From: Deltaproteobacteria bacterium
GTDB lineage: Bacteria; SAR324; NAC60-12
Direction: 5' to 3'
NCBI GenBank assembly: GCA_003541985.1
Contig: DPLM01000153.1
Coordinates: forward strand, 1-24,678
Length of the DNA: 24,678 nt
Below the pieces are notes generated by a model. The model was not told the origin of the DNA. It ran no database searches and saw nothing but the letters and a program-made list of their open reading frames with translations. The translations under genes were made by a program, and so were the position numbers. Within the stretch, counting starts at the first letter, position 1. The number at the start of each line of letters is the position of its first letter. Positions 7,791 to 15,963 of this stretch are shown in pieces.

Positions 7791-8362
7791 AGATTTATTC
7801 AGCAGAATTTCTTACCAGCGCAGCACAATCCAAGCAATTTCCACATCCAAGCCTTCCGGAAATCGCCTTTGCTGGAAAATCCAACGTGGGTAAATCCACA
7901 TTGATCAATTCATTGCTGCAGCGCAACCAACTGGTCAAGACCAGCTCCACGCCAGGTAAGACACAGTTGATCAACTTTTTCTGTATTAATGATTTGTTTC
8001 ATCTAGTCGATCTGCCTGGCTACGGCTACGCGAAGGTGCCTGAAGCAGTGCGTCGTGGTTGGCAGAAAACGATTGAAGCCTATCTTGGGGAGCGCTCCAC
8101 TCTTCGGGGTGTCGTACTGATCGTAGACGTTCGCCACAAACCAGGAGAGCATGACTGCCAGATGAAGACTTGGCTGGATCACTACCAGCGGCCTGTCCTA
8201 GTCGTAGCTAACAAGATGGATAAGCTCAAGCGGAGCCAGTACCGCAGTCATCTTCAACAAGTTCGAACCACTCTCCAGTTAGAGCAAGATCCCCTGACAC
8301 ATTCCTCCCTAGACAAATTTGGACGTACACCCATCTGGTCTGCGCTCCACCAATGGCTTTGA
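7787..8362 (+). CDS. engB: Ribosome-biogenesis GTPase EngB/YsxC
   Basis: This 191-residue TRAFAC-class GTPase is needed for large-subunit ribosome assembly in relatives. Guanine-nucleotide motifs are all present: G1 AGKSNVGKST (29-38), switch I TPGKTQLINFF (55-65), G3 DLPGYG (75-80) and G4 NKMD (142-145). The family motif PEIAFAGKSNVGKSTLIN is unmistakable, and the length is typical. It starts with GTG at 7787, overlapping the stop of the upstream membrane protein gene by 4 nt, so expression is probably tied to that gene. It converges with the acyl-CoA synthetase gene with one base between the stop codons and no visible terminator. Confidence 0.96.
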   Translation: MKIYSAEFLTSAAQSKQFPHPSLPEIAFAGKSNVGKSTLINSLLQRNQLVKTSSTPGKTQLINFFCINDLFHLVDLPGYGYAKVPEAVRRGWQKTIEAYLGERSTLRGVVLIVDVRHKPGEHDCQMKTWLDHYQRPVLVVANKMDKLKRSQYRSHLQQVRTTLQLEQDPLTHSSLDKFGRTPIWSALHQWL

Positions 8363-8363
8363 A

Positions 8364-10133
8364 TCAGTACATCCCTACTAGTTCTTCCTGAAAGCGTTCC
8401 TCGACGTGATTACGCTTCAACTTCAAGGTTGGGGTGATCAGGTTGTTGTCTACGGTCCACTCTTCAGTCAGTAGATGGAAGCGCTTGGGCCGCTCATAGT
8501 CCTGAAAATCCGCTGAATATTTGCGGAGCTCCTGCTTGTAGAGCTTGAGGACCTCTTCGTCCTTCAGCCAGTCTTCCAGTGTGCCAGCGATGTTGTTGCG
8601 AGACGCATGGGTTTTCAGGGCATCGATTTCAACCACGATTAGCGCAACGTTGTAGAGTTTTTGGAAGCCATAGATCATCACCTGATTAATGAATGGACTC
8701 AGCTTGAGTGCTTCTTCCACTAAAGCTGGGACACAGTACTTACCATTTTCCAGCTTATAAATCTCCTTGACTCGCCCAGTAATCCGAAGGAATCCATCCT
8801 CGTCAATATGTCCAATATCCCCAGTTCGGAAGCCACCCTCAGGAGTAGAAACACTGGCGGTTTCCTCTGGCAAATTATAGTAGCCGAGCATCATAGTCGC
8901 ACCGTGAATGATGATCTCTCCATCCTGTTCATTGGCCATTGTCACAGAACGGTCAATCTCAACGCGTACTCCTGGTAACGGCTTGCCGACAGCGCCAGTC
9001 TTCTGAAAGTCCGGTGAGTTGGCTGAGACAATTGCCTCGGTTAGTCCATAGGCCTCGAGGAGGGTAACACCGATGTTCTGGACAAATTCAATAACTGCTG
9101 GATTTAGCGCACTTCCTCCACTATAAGCCATTCGCAAGCGATTACCCAAACGTGCTCGGACCTTGGAGAAAAAGAGCTTGTCGCACAGTTTGAAAGCTAG
9201 TGCTTCCTTTAGAGAGAGTTTCTCACCATGTCGCCGCTTAGCTGAGCAGGTCAACCCATACTGGAACAGGGAGTAGAGCTTGGGCGACTTGTTGTGGATT
9301 TGTAGGTGTAGCTTTTCATAAATCCGATTGTAGACACGTGGAACCGCAAATAACAGGGTTGGCCTCACCTGGCCTAGTTCATCCACTAGCTTGGCAAGAT
9401 TTTCGTTCATAGCAGCCGAAAATCCGAACATCATTACACCATGAACCTCACAGATTTGGCCAAAAATATGGGCCCATGGGAGAAAAGCTAGGGTGCGGTC
9501 ACTTTTGTGAAAAGGTATGCTGTCTTTAGCAGCTTGCAAAGTAGAAATCACCCCAAGATGACTGAGCATGACACCTTTTGGATTGCCGGTGGTACCAGAT
9601 GTGTACATGATCTCCAAAAGAGCGCCCGTGTCCGGGTATTGGGCAGGGACAGGCCGCTGCAGACCGTTGTTACGCAATTGCCCATAGGTTTTTGCCTCAG
9701 AATCTTCAGAATCACTTAGCAGCACGACATGCTGCAACTCTGGGAGAATCTCACCACGCCAGGTCAATGCTTCGTGATATAGTTTTTCAGAAGCAACCAG
9801 GAGTACCTTGCAACTCGAGTCATGTAGGATGTACTGCCACTGTTCTTTGTTTTGCTGAGGATACATGGGAACATAGACTGCACCCGCACTGAAGGTTGCA
9901 TAGGCCATCGTCGCCCAGGGAATCATGTTATTTGAAATGATTCCCACACGGTCCCCTACTCCTACACCGAGTAAATCAAGCCCTCCCCGCAAATTGGCAA
10001 CGGTCTCAGCAAAATCCCGAAATGTCATCCAGTTGTAGTCACCGTTGGCCGGGGTCCCGTACATGGGTAGATCTGCGTATTCTTCGCAGCAGCGGTCCAT
10101 CATTTCCACGACATTCTGATACATCAATTCCAT
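8364..10133 (-). CDS. Long-chain fatty acid--CoA ligase (AMP-forming)
   Basis: This 589-residue ANL-superfamily enzyme activates fatty acids to acyl-CoA through acyl-adenylate. The AMP-binding signature YTSGTTGNPKG is at 177-187, followed by GVMLSH. Other landmarks are AFLPWAHIFGQ, AYGLTEA, the hinge TGDIGHIDEDGFLRITGR, and the KEIYKLENGKYC stretch typical of the long-chain (FadD15/FAA) group. The usual C-terminal lysine region (PTLKLKRNHV) is present. ATG 10133 is preceded by GGGAGGGC at good spacing. It is the last gene of a minus-strand cluster, 18 nt after the MurG-like gene. The substrate chain length and whether it feeds beta-oxidation or a lipid pathway cannot be seen; the neighbours hint at envelope lipid work. 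Confidence 0.92.
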   Translation of the reverse strand: MELMYQNVVEMMDRCCEEYADLPMYGTPANGDYNWMTFRDFAETVANLRGGLDLLGVGVGDRVGIISNNMIPWATMAYATFSAGAVYVPMYPQQNKEQWQYILHDSSCKVLLVASEKLYHEALTWRGEILPELQHVVLLSDSEDSEAKTYGQLRNNGLQRPVPAQYPDTGALLEIMYTSGTTGNPKGVMLSHLGVISTLQAAKDSIPFHKSDRTLAFLPWAHIFGQICEVHGVMMFGFSAAMNENLAKLVDELGQVRPTLLFAVPRVYNRIYEKLHLQIHNKSPKLYSLFQYGLTCSAKRRHGEKLSLKEALAFKLCDKLFFSKVRARLGNRLRMAYSGGSALNPAVIEFVQNIGVTLLEAYGLTEAIVSANSPDFQKTGAVGKPLPGVRVEIDRSVTMANEQDGEIIIHGATMMLGYYNLPEETASVSTPEGGFRTGDIGHIDEDGFLRITGRVKEIYKLENGKYCVPALVEEALKLSPFINQVMIYGFQKLYNVALIVVEIDALKTHASRNNIAGTLEDWLKDEEVLKLYKQELRKYSADFQDYERPKRFHLLTEEWTVDNNLITPTLKLKRNHVEERFQEELVGMY

Positions 10134-10151
10134 CTCTTGCCCTCCCTGAGA

Positions 10152-11228
10152 TTAGGATACACGCAGGCCTTGTTGGCGAATCAGACTGGCAAACGCAGTA
10201 GTGCCCTGCGGTGGCCAGTAGGACTGCATTCGTTTTCCGGTGATACCGGGTTGATATGTAGACCAAAATTTGGACCACCATTGCGATCCATTTTCAGCCA
10301 ATTCCTGCTGATTTAGCAGTGTGATAGCACCAGATTCAGCCAATGTGGAAGCATTCAATTCCTGATGGCTGTTTGGTAGAGGAACAAGGATCACATCCTT
10401 GCCTAGAATCGATAACTCACCAAGAATACCAAGGCCTGCACGGGTAATTATAAGCTGGCTGCGGGCTAATAGATCACCCATGCCCTCGTTGACGAATTCA
10501 TGAGTCTGATAGCGAGGACCATGCGCCAGATCGATTGTACTACCGCGTCCAGTCAGATGAATCACCTGAAAGTGTTTCTGCCAGGTCGGCAGCAGCGATC
10601 GAATGGCTCTATTCAAGCCAACAGCACCTTGCCCACCACCGGTGATTAGCAGAACTGGTAAGTCAGGATTCAGCTGAAAACGCTGGTTGGCCTGTTCGGG
10701 GTCTCCTTGATAAATAGAGTTGCGCACAACGGGACCGACATGTTGACGCTCCGGTATACGTTGGAAGGCTCTCTCAGAGGCTGGAAAATAATAGCCCAGC
10801 GCTGAACTGGCCGGAGCCATCAACCGATTGGCCAGTCCTGGCAAAACATCCATTTGTAGCAATACTTGAGGGATACCCAATGCTCGAGCTGCATAGGCAA
10901 CTGGCACGCTGACAAAGCTCCCAGCAGAGACCACAACGTGAGGCTTGAACCGCAGTAGATGTTTTAAACCAATGATTCCACCAGCTAGAATACGAAAGGG
11001 ATCCGTGAAGTTCTGCCAGCTGAAATAGCGGCGCAACTTGCCAGCTGGGATTGCATGGAAATGCATGCCTGCCTCTTCCACCATGGCCCGCTCTGGGCCG
11101 TTTGTTGTGCCAAGAAACCGAGATTCAGTTGGACCTAAGGTTCCCAAGGCCTCGTTCACTGCTAAGAGAGGAGTCGTTGGACCGCCCGATCCTCCTCCTG
11201 TAAATAAAACACGCAGAGTTGTTGTCAT
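10152..11228 (-). CDS. MurG-like glycosyltransferase (GT28 family)
   Basis: This protein of 358 residues has two Rossmann-like halves like MurG, which adds GlcNAc to lipid I. The glycine-rich loop near the N-terminus reads FTGGGSGGPTTPLLAV; in MurG this is GGTGGH, so the conserved histidine is a proline here. The middle has VVVSAGSFVSVPVAYAARAL, the second domain ITGGGQGAVGLNRAI, then TRAGLGILGELSILGKD, matching the UDP-sugar binding region including its Glu, and SHQELNA, where MurG has the QQ pair. It is probably a paralogue acting on another lipid-linked or UDP-GlcNAc substrate rather than the housekeeping MurG; no mur genes are nearby. I chose ATG 11228, 8 nt after the upstream stop, instead of an earlier start at 11267 that would overlap that gene. 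Confidence 0.82.
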   Translation of the reverse strand: MTTTLRVLFTGGGSGGPTTPLLAVNEALGTLGPTESRFLGTTNGPERAMVEEAGMHFHAIPAGKLRRYFSWQNFTDPFRILAGGIIGLKHLLRFKPHVVVSAGSFVSVPVAYAARALGIPQVLLQMDVLPGLANRLMAPASSALGYYFPASERAFQRIPERQHVGPVVRNSIYQGDPEQANQRFQLNPDLPVLLITGGGQGAVGLNRAIRSLLPTWQKHFQVIHLTGRGSTIDLAHGPRYQTHEFVNEGMGDLLARSQLIITRAGLGILGELSILGKDVILVPLPNSHQELNASTLAESGAITLLNQQELAENGSQWWSKFWSTYQPGITGKRMQSYWPPQGTTAFASLIRQQGLRVS

Positions 11229-11236
11229 GAAGAGTT

Positions 11237-12379
11237 TCAGTCCATCACAGATCGGACAGTGCGCCACTGGCCATGCTGTACTTCTGCCAATAATGGTTTT
11301 TCAATCCCTTCGTGATCGCTTGGGCCAAATTGTAGAACTGGTCCACCTAGTTCATCCTGGTAGTTGTTCATCGATTCAAGGGCTGTGGTCAGTTTTTCAG
11401 AATTTAGTTCCGGTCCAGCCAACTGCAGAGCGTGTGTTAGAATACGGGCATAAAAGTAAGCCATCTGCACGGCGTTATTTGGGGATTCTCCATATTCAGC
11501 CTGATATTTCGCGAAGAAATCTTGTGCTACAGAAGAAGTTAATGTTTCGGGATATAACATTTCAATAGATGCTGTCGCTAGAAAACCATCTGCTGCTGTT
11601 CCTGCACGGTCAACTATGATTTGGTCGTAAGCAGAGACATTGCCAGCCATCGTTACATTCCATTGCAGGGATTGTCGAGTTTGCAGGATACGGATGGTAT
11701 CACCCAGAATGGTACCCAGTAGTACAACTTCACAGTCAGCTTCCCTCAGGCGAAGCAGGGTGTTGAGAAAGTTCGTTTCTGTCGGGCTATGTGTCTCCAC
11801 AGCATTCAGTGACATCCCCAATTCCTGCAATCCAGCTTCTACTCCATCCAGCATTTCACGGCCATAGTCCGTATTCTGGTGCATCAAGCAGAAACGCTGA
11901 AGTTTTTGTTGGTGAAAGTGGCGAACCAAGGCTCGCGCCTGATCGAAGTACGATACACTGGCTGTAAATTTGAGTGGGTGAAACGGTTCCGACATCAGTC
12001 GGGCGCTGGTATATGGAAACAAGTTAGCCACATTGTGCTCTTCTTGTAGCGGCAAGGCAACTTGGTTCATGCTAGTTCCTAAGGCAGCAAGCATGACAAA
12101 GACCCGATCGTGGAGTACGAGTTTATTGGCAGCTTGACGAGCTCTCACAACTTGATATTGATGATCCTCGGCGATCAGTCGTAGTTGGCGTCCATGAATT
12201 CCACCTGCTGCATTAACTTCTGCAAAGTGGAAGCGTAAGGCTTTGACAGCTCCTAATCCCCAAGTGGCAGCGGGTCCACTCATTGCTGTATGAGTGCCAA
12301 TGCGAATCTCTTTTGAAGTCACACCTTGGGTTGCCCAAAGAGAACTGGGCAGGCAGCAGAAGCACCCAAAGATCAACAT
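11237..12379 (-). CDS. LIV-type ABC substrate-binding protein (periplasmic binding protein fold I)
   Basis: This is a periplasmic binding protein of the branched-chain amino acid/amide type. A hydrophobic segment (MLIFGCFCCLPSSLWA) is a likely signal peptide with cleavage after LWA. The mature part begins GVTSKEIRIGTHTAMSGPAA, the family hallmark. It continues with VNAAGGIHGRQLRLIAEDH, VFVMLAALGTSMNQVALPL, YGREMLDGVEAGLQELG and ALQLAGPE. No permease or ATPase genes are nearby, so it may be an orphan receptor or sensor rather than an importer component. The start is uncertain: ATG 12379 leaves no positive n-region, while the frame extends to 12529, overlapping the upstream gene by 119 nt. A rare non-ATG start in between is possible. 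It belongs to the minus-strand cluster and is 8 nt from the MurG-like gene. Confidence 0.85.
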   Translation of the reverse strand: MLIFGCFCCLPSSLWATQGVTSKEIRIGTHTAMSGPAATWGLGAVKALRFHFAEVNAAGGIHGRQLRLIAEDHQYQVVRARQAANKLVLHDRVFVMLAALGTSMNQVALPLQEEHNVANLFPYTSARLMSEPFHPLKFTASVSYFDQARALVRHFHQQKLQRFCLMHQNTDYGREMLDGVEAGLQELGMSLNAVETHSPTETNFLNTLLRLREADCEVVLLGTILGDTIRILQTRQSLQWNVTMAGNVSAYDQIIVDRAGTAADGFLATASIEMLYPETLTSSVAQDFFAKYQAEYGESPNNAVQMAYFYARILTHALQLAGPELNSEKLTTALESMNNYQDELGGPVLQFGPSDHEGIEKPLLAEVQHGQWRTVRSVMD

Positions 12380-12410
12380 GATCAGACGAAGTAGTCTGCT
12401 GCTTGCTTGC

Positions 12411-12851
12411 CTACTCTTTGTTGAAATAGCTTCGATATACTGGTTGGCGATAGCGAAACTGCCGCCATAAGATTGGCCACAGGATCCATTCAAGCAGTCT
12501 GATAGGGGCATGGTACTCAATTGCATCAACGATTATTGTGTGGTTTTTCTGCTGTTCCAGTCGGTGTTCATGACGCCAGGAGCGCAGAAAAAATGGTAGC
12601 TGCTGACCTTCATCAACAAAGACGATTTTCTCTACACTGGTTTGTTGTGAAGTGATCAAGCTGACCCACGATTGCTGTAGAGGCCAGAATCCCAGCTTGA
12701 GGTGCACTTCGTCTCCTTGCTGACAACCATCGAAGCGCAGCAGATGCACCGGCGGAAATGGGGGATTCAATGCTAGGAAGAGGTCTTGGTTAAACCTCTC
12801 CCAAACCTCTTCGATGGAACAGGAAACCAGGGTAGAGAAATAGAGATGCAT
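12411..12851 (-). CDS. SRPBCC-fold (START/cyclase-like) protein
   Basis: This is a protein of about 146 residues. The opening MHLYFSTLVSCSIEEVWERF is the usual first strand and helix of SRPBCC/polyketide-cyclase-like ligand-binding proteins. LNPPFPPVHLLRFDGCQQGD and the C-terminal IEYHAPIRLLEWILWPILW fit the same group, whose members bind hydrophobic ligands in a deep cavity. The ligand is unknown. I chose ATG 12851; a TTG start at 12863 is possible. The same operon holds a periplasmic binding protein, a glycosyltransferase and an acyl-CoA ligase, so a lipid ligand would be coherent, but this is inference. There are no transmembrane helices apart from a Trp-rich hydrophobic patch near the C-terminus. 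Confidence 0.7.
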   Translation of the reverse strand: MHLYFSTLVSCSIEEVWERFNQDLFLALNPPFPPVHLLRFDGCQQGDEVHLKLGFWPLQQSWVSLITSQQTSVEKIVFVDEGQQLPFFLRSWRHEHRLEQQKNHTIIVDAIEYHAPIRLLEWILWPILWRQFRYRQPVYRSYFNKE

Positions 12852-12927
12852 GACTCCGGTCAATCAGGTGTGACGACAAACAGATTACGAATAGCTAGCC
12901 GTTGTGGGAATACAAGGCTGAGCGAGG

Positions 12928-13302
12928 CTATCCCTGATTGAGAACGTAGTGCAGAGAAAGTCGTGATTGCTCGAAGAGTTGTTGCCGAAATTCTTGGTTG
13001 GCCAGTCCCTGGTTGCGCAGCTCTTGTGCGCTGCCTTTAAGACCTTCAAGATATTCGTGAACCGCAAAGGCTGGAACACGCCTGTTAAGCAATTGTTCTG
13101 TGCCTTCATACATGGCAATCAGCATCGACTGATGCTCTGCAGCTCCCAATACGGGTCGCAATGTCTCAGCTTCCCGCTCAAAACCGTACCGTAATGAGCG
13201 GATGTCTTGCAGGGAGATGGGAGCTACCTCAGCCGAGGATTTTTGGAAGTCTAGGGTTTCTGCAAAACTTGCAGGGCTCAAACCAGCTACTTTGAAGTCC
13301 AT
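12928..13302 (-). CDS. Small soluble protein of unknown function
   Basis: This 124-residue protein is not recognised. It starts MDFKVAGLSPASFAETLDF and is mostly helical and charged, with many Glu, Gln, Leu and Arg residues. There is no signal peptide, no membrane segment and no cysteine. A strong Shine-Dalgarno (CAGGAGGAAG) precedes ATG 13302, so it is likely a real and well-translated gene. It is the first gene of the minus-strand cluster leading to the acyl-CoA ligase, about 76 nt before the SRPBCC gene, and is divergent from rlmE across a 104-bp gap. Its role is unknown. Confidence 0.7.
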   Translation of the reverse strand: MDFKVAGLSPASFAETLDFQKSSAEVAPISLQDIRSLRYGFEREAETLRPVLGAAEHQSMLIAMYEGTEQLLNRRVPAFAVHEYLEGLKGSAQELRNQGLANQEFRQQLFEQSRLSLHYVLNQG

Positions 13303-13406
13303 GGGGCTTCCTCCTGGATGGGACGGTCTTGTGCCGCGTGCAAGATTGTTACTTCAAGCGGACCCAAAAAGCAAACGCTAACCCGATCTGGTAGAACTAA
13401 TAGATC

Positions 13407-14024
13407 ATGAAGAAAGTTCAGGACCATTATTTTCACAAAGCCCGCAAGGATGGTTACGTTGCCCGCTCAGCATATAAATTAGAGGAAATTGACCAGCGTC
13501 ACCAGTTGCTGAAACGTGGCCAGAAGGTTCTTGATTTAGGCTGTGCACCAGGATCTTGGTTACAGTACACTGCAAAGCGTATTGGAGAGAGCGGACGCCT
13601 ACTAGGGATTGATCTACGGGCCGTAGCGATTAGCCTGCCGCCACAGGTGGAAGTGTTTCAGACAGACATCTACGAGCTTGATCGCAGTGGTGCCTGGTGG
13701 GAGAACTCTTTCGATATTATCCTAAGTGATATAGCTCCACAGACTACAGGTATTCGAGCTGTCGATGCCGATCGCTCTTATGCACTCAATCAACACGCTT
13801 TATGGTTGGCGGAACAACATCTGATTAAGGGAGGGTACTTGCTGGTCAAGGCTTTCCAGGGAGCACCCTTCCAGCGGCTTCAACAGGAGTTCCAACAAAT
13901 GTTTGCCGAAGTCAAAATCTGTAAGCCAAAAAGTTCTCGATCAGAGAGCGTAGAGATATTCTTGTTGGGGAAGAAGAAGCAGGAAAGCCAGGTGGAGGAA
14001 GAAGGGCATCTCCTCCAGAGTTAG
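13407..14024 (+). CDS. rlmE: 23S rRNA (uridine-2'-O-)-methyltransferase RlmE (FtsJ/RrmJ)
   Basis: This 205-residue SAM-dependent methyltransferase modifies U2552 of 23S rRNA in the ribosomal A-loop in E. coli. The K-D-K-E catalytic set is visible: Lys24 (RSAYKL), Asp108 (LSDIAP), Lys148 (LLVKAF) and Glu183 (SESVEIF). The SAM-binding motif is VLDLGCAPGSWLQY (41-54). The length matches the family; the tail after LLGKKK is extra charged sequence. ATG 13407 has only a weak ribosome-binding site. An 8-bp inverted repeat spans its stop codon. It converges with the ATP synthase operon. Confidence 0.96.
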   Translation: MKKVQDHYFHKARKDGYVARSAYKLEEIDQRHQLLKRGQKVLDLGCAPGSWLQYTAKRIGESGRLLGIDLRAVAISLPPQVEVFQTDIYELDRSGAWWENSFDIILSDIAPQTTGIRAVDADRSYALNQHALWLAEQHLIKGGYLLVKAFQGAPFQRLQQEFQQMFAEVKICKPKSSRSESVEIFLLGKKKQESQVEEEGHLLQS

Positions 14025-14033
14025 AAGATGCCC
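14004..14033. terminator. Stem-loop between convergent rlmE and atpC
   Basis: GGGCATCT (14004-14011) pairs with AGATGCCC (14026-14033) around a 14-nt loop, overlapping the rlmE stop. Read on the minus strand, the stem is followed by TTCTTCCTCC, so it may terminate the atp operon; on the plus strand there is no T-run. A bidirectional role is plausible but unproven. Confidence 0.45.
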
Positions 14034-14042
14034 AGAGACCAA

Positions 14043-14486
14043 TTACTTGTGCTGAGAGGCGGATTGACGAGCAATGGCCCAGATCAACTGAGCTTCGTAA
14101 GCAGCAGTACGCTTACGTTCTACTTCATACTCCTCTTCCGATGCTCGTGAGGAGGAGTTACTCAACAATTGTTTGAGGTGCTCTGCAGCGTCTTTTTCAT
14201 CCTGCTCCGCTACCGCTACGTCAATTTCTTCAGCAAAAGCAGCTCGTTCCACCAGCACAGTGATGCGGTTGTTGTCAACTTGAGCGTAACCTCCTTGGAC
14301 CGCCAAATAGCTTTGTTTTTGTTCGACGAAGTAGCTCAGGACACCACCGTTGAGCATGGTGACGACAGGAATGTGTTGTGGAAGGATTCCCATTTCTCCC
14401 ATCGAACCGGGTAGAACAACGTGGTCTACTTCGGTTTCGAGTAGAATTCTGCCGGGTGTGAGCACTTCCAGTTGCAGCTTATCCAT
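14043..14486 (-). CDS. atpC: ATP synthase F1 subunit epsilon
   Basis: This is the 147-residue central-stalk subunit. The N-terminal beta-sandwich opens MDKLQLEVLTPGRILLETEV and contains LPGSMGEMGILPQHIPVVT, the family hallmark, followed by GGYAQVDNNRITVLVERAAF. The C-terminal helical domain runs from about residue 88 to the end. It is the last gene of the operon, 27 nt after atpD. In relatives the subunit links gamma rotation to the c-ring and can inhibit ATP hydrolysis. Confidence 0.95.
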   Translation of the reverse strand: MDKLQLEVLTPGRILLETEVDHVVLPGSMGEMGILPQHIPVVTMLNGGVLSYFVEQKQSYLAVQGGYAQVDNNRITVLVERAAFAEEIDVAVAEQDEKDAAEHLKQLLSNSSSRASEEEYEVERKRTAAYEAQLIWAIARQSASQHK

Positions 14487-14513
14487 GAGGGTGCCTTTTC
14501 AAAGAAGTGATCA

Positions 14514-15920
14514 TCAGGCTGCGTCAGCTGCGGCCATTTTTGAAGCTTTTTCACGAGCTTGCTCAATCGTGCCTACCAGATAGAAGGCTTGCTCGGGCAT
14601 GTCATCGTGCTTTCCTTCCAGAATCTCCTTAAATCCACGGACGTTATCAGCGATATCAACGTACTGACCTGCTGAGCCAGTGAAAATCTCTGCTACGAAG
14701 AAAGGCTGAGATAGGAAGCGCTGAACCTTGCGAGCTCGGTTAACAACCGCCTTGTCGTCTTCAGAAAGTTCGTCCATCCCCAAAATTGCAATAATGTCCT
14801 GCAGGTCCTTATAGCGCTGCAGCAACTGCTGAACACCGCGTGCAGTCTGGTAGTGCTCTTCACCGAGGATATCAGGTGTGAGGATACGAGAGTTTGAATC
14901 CAGGGGGTCAACTGCTGGATAGATTCCCAACTCAGCAATAGCACGACTCAAAACAACAGTTGCATCCAAGTGCGAGAAAGTGGTTGCTGGTGCGGGGTCT
15001 GTCAAGTCATCTGCAGGTACATAGACCGCCTGTACGGAGGTAATGGAGCCTTTCTTAGTCGAGGTAATCCTTTCCTGCAGGTTCCCCATTTCGGTAGAGA
15101 GTGTTGGTTGGTAACCTACCGCCGAGGGAATCCGACCCAGTAGAGCGGATACTTCAGAACCAGCCTGAGTAAAGCGGAAGATGTTATCGACAAACATCAG
15201 CACGTCAGCTCCCTCAGCATCGCGGAAATTCTCGGCGACGGTCAATCCAGTCAAAGCTACCCTTGCGCGAGCTCCTGGGGGTTCGTTCATCTGGCCGTAT
15301 ACGAGACTGGTCTTATCAAGAACTCCAGACTCTTTCATCTCATTCCAGAGGTCATTACCTTCGCGAGTGCGCTCACCCACGCCTGCAAAGACAGAGAAAC
15401 CACCATGCTCAGCAGCGATGTTTCGGATCAACTCCATGATTACAACAGTCTTGCCGACGCCAGCGCCACCAAACAGTCCAATTTTTCCACCCTTGAGAAA
15501 TGGGCAGAGCAGATCCAGAACCTTGATCCCGGTAACTAGCATCTCCGCCTTGGTTTCTTGCTCTTCGAAAGTTGGTGGCTCACGATGAATCGGTAAAAAG
15601 TTCTTGTTATTGATCGGCCCCATCTCATCGACGGCATCACCGGTGACGTTGATGATTCGTCCTAGAACTTCACGGCCTACAGGTGCCTGAATAGGCTTGC
15701 CCGTGCTCTTAGCGTCCATACCGCGGGCCAGACCCTCGGTGGGGCCCATCGAAATACTGCGAATAGTGTTTTCGCCAAGGTGCTGCTGGACCTCACAGAC
15801 CAGAGTTGAGTTGTCTTCAATGGTGATTTCAAGAGCAGAGTAGATTTCGGGCAGCTCTCCGCTCTCAAACATCACATCCACGACGGGACCCATGATCTGG
15901 GTGGTCTTACCTATGCTCAT
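14514..15920 (-). CDS. atpD: ATP synthase F1 subunit beta (catalytic)
   Basis: This 468-residue subunit holds the catalytic nucleotide sites. The Walker A motif GGAGVGKT is at 151-158. Other landmarks are FAGVGERTREGNDLW, MNEPPGARARVALTGLT, DNIFRFTQAGSEVSALLGR followed by IPSAVGYQPTLSTEMG, and DELSEDDKAVV near the C-terminus (the DELSEED region). The length is standard and all catalytic landmarks are kept. The gene lies 43 nt after atpG and 27 nt before atpC in the usual F1 order. Confidence 0.98.
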   Translation of the reverse strand: MSIGKTTQIMGPVVDVMFESGELPEIYSALEITIEDNSTLVCEVQQHLGENTIRSISMGPTEGLARGMDAKSTGKPIQAPVGREVLGRIINVTGDAVDEMGPINNKNFLPIHREPPTFEEQETKAEMLVTGIKVLDLLCPFLKGGKIGLFGGAGVGKTVVIMELIRNIAAEHGGFSVFAGVGERTREGNDLWNEMKESGVLDKTSLVYGQMNEPPGARARVALTGLTVAENFRDAEGADVLMFVDNIFRFTQAGSEVSALLGRIPSAVGYQPTLSTEMGNLQERITSTKKGSITSVQAVYVPADDLTDPAPATTFSHLDATVVLSRAIAELGIYPAVDPLDSNSRILTPDILGEEHYQTARGVQQLLQRYKDLQDIIAILGMDELSEDDKAVVNRARKVQRFLSQPFFVAEIFTGSAGQYVDIADNVRGFKEILEGKHDDMPEQAFYLVGTIEQAREKASKMAAADAA

Positions 15921-15963
15921 ATCCTATCTCTGGCAAGAGGGTCTTCAGTTTCAGCAGCTCAGC

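Noticed and set aside
14514..15920. Open frames antisense to or overlapping atpD, atpG and atpA
   Set aside because: These genes are conserved over their whole length, so the other frames are by-products of codon bias.
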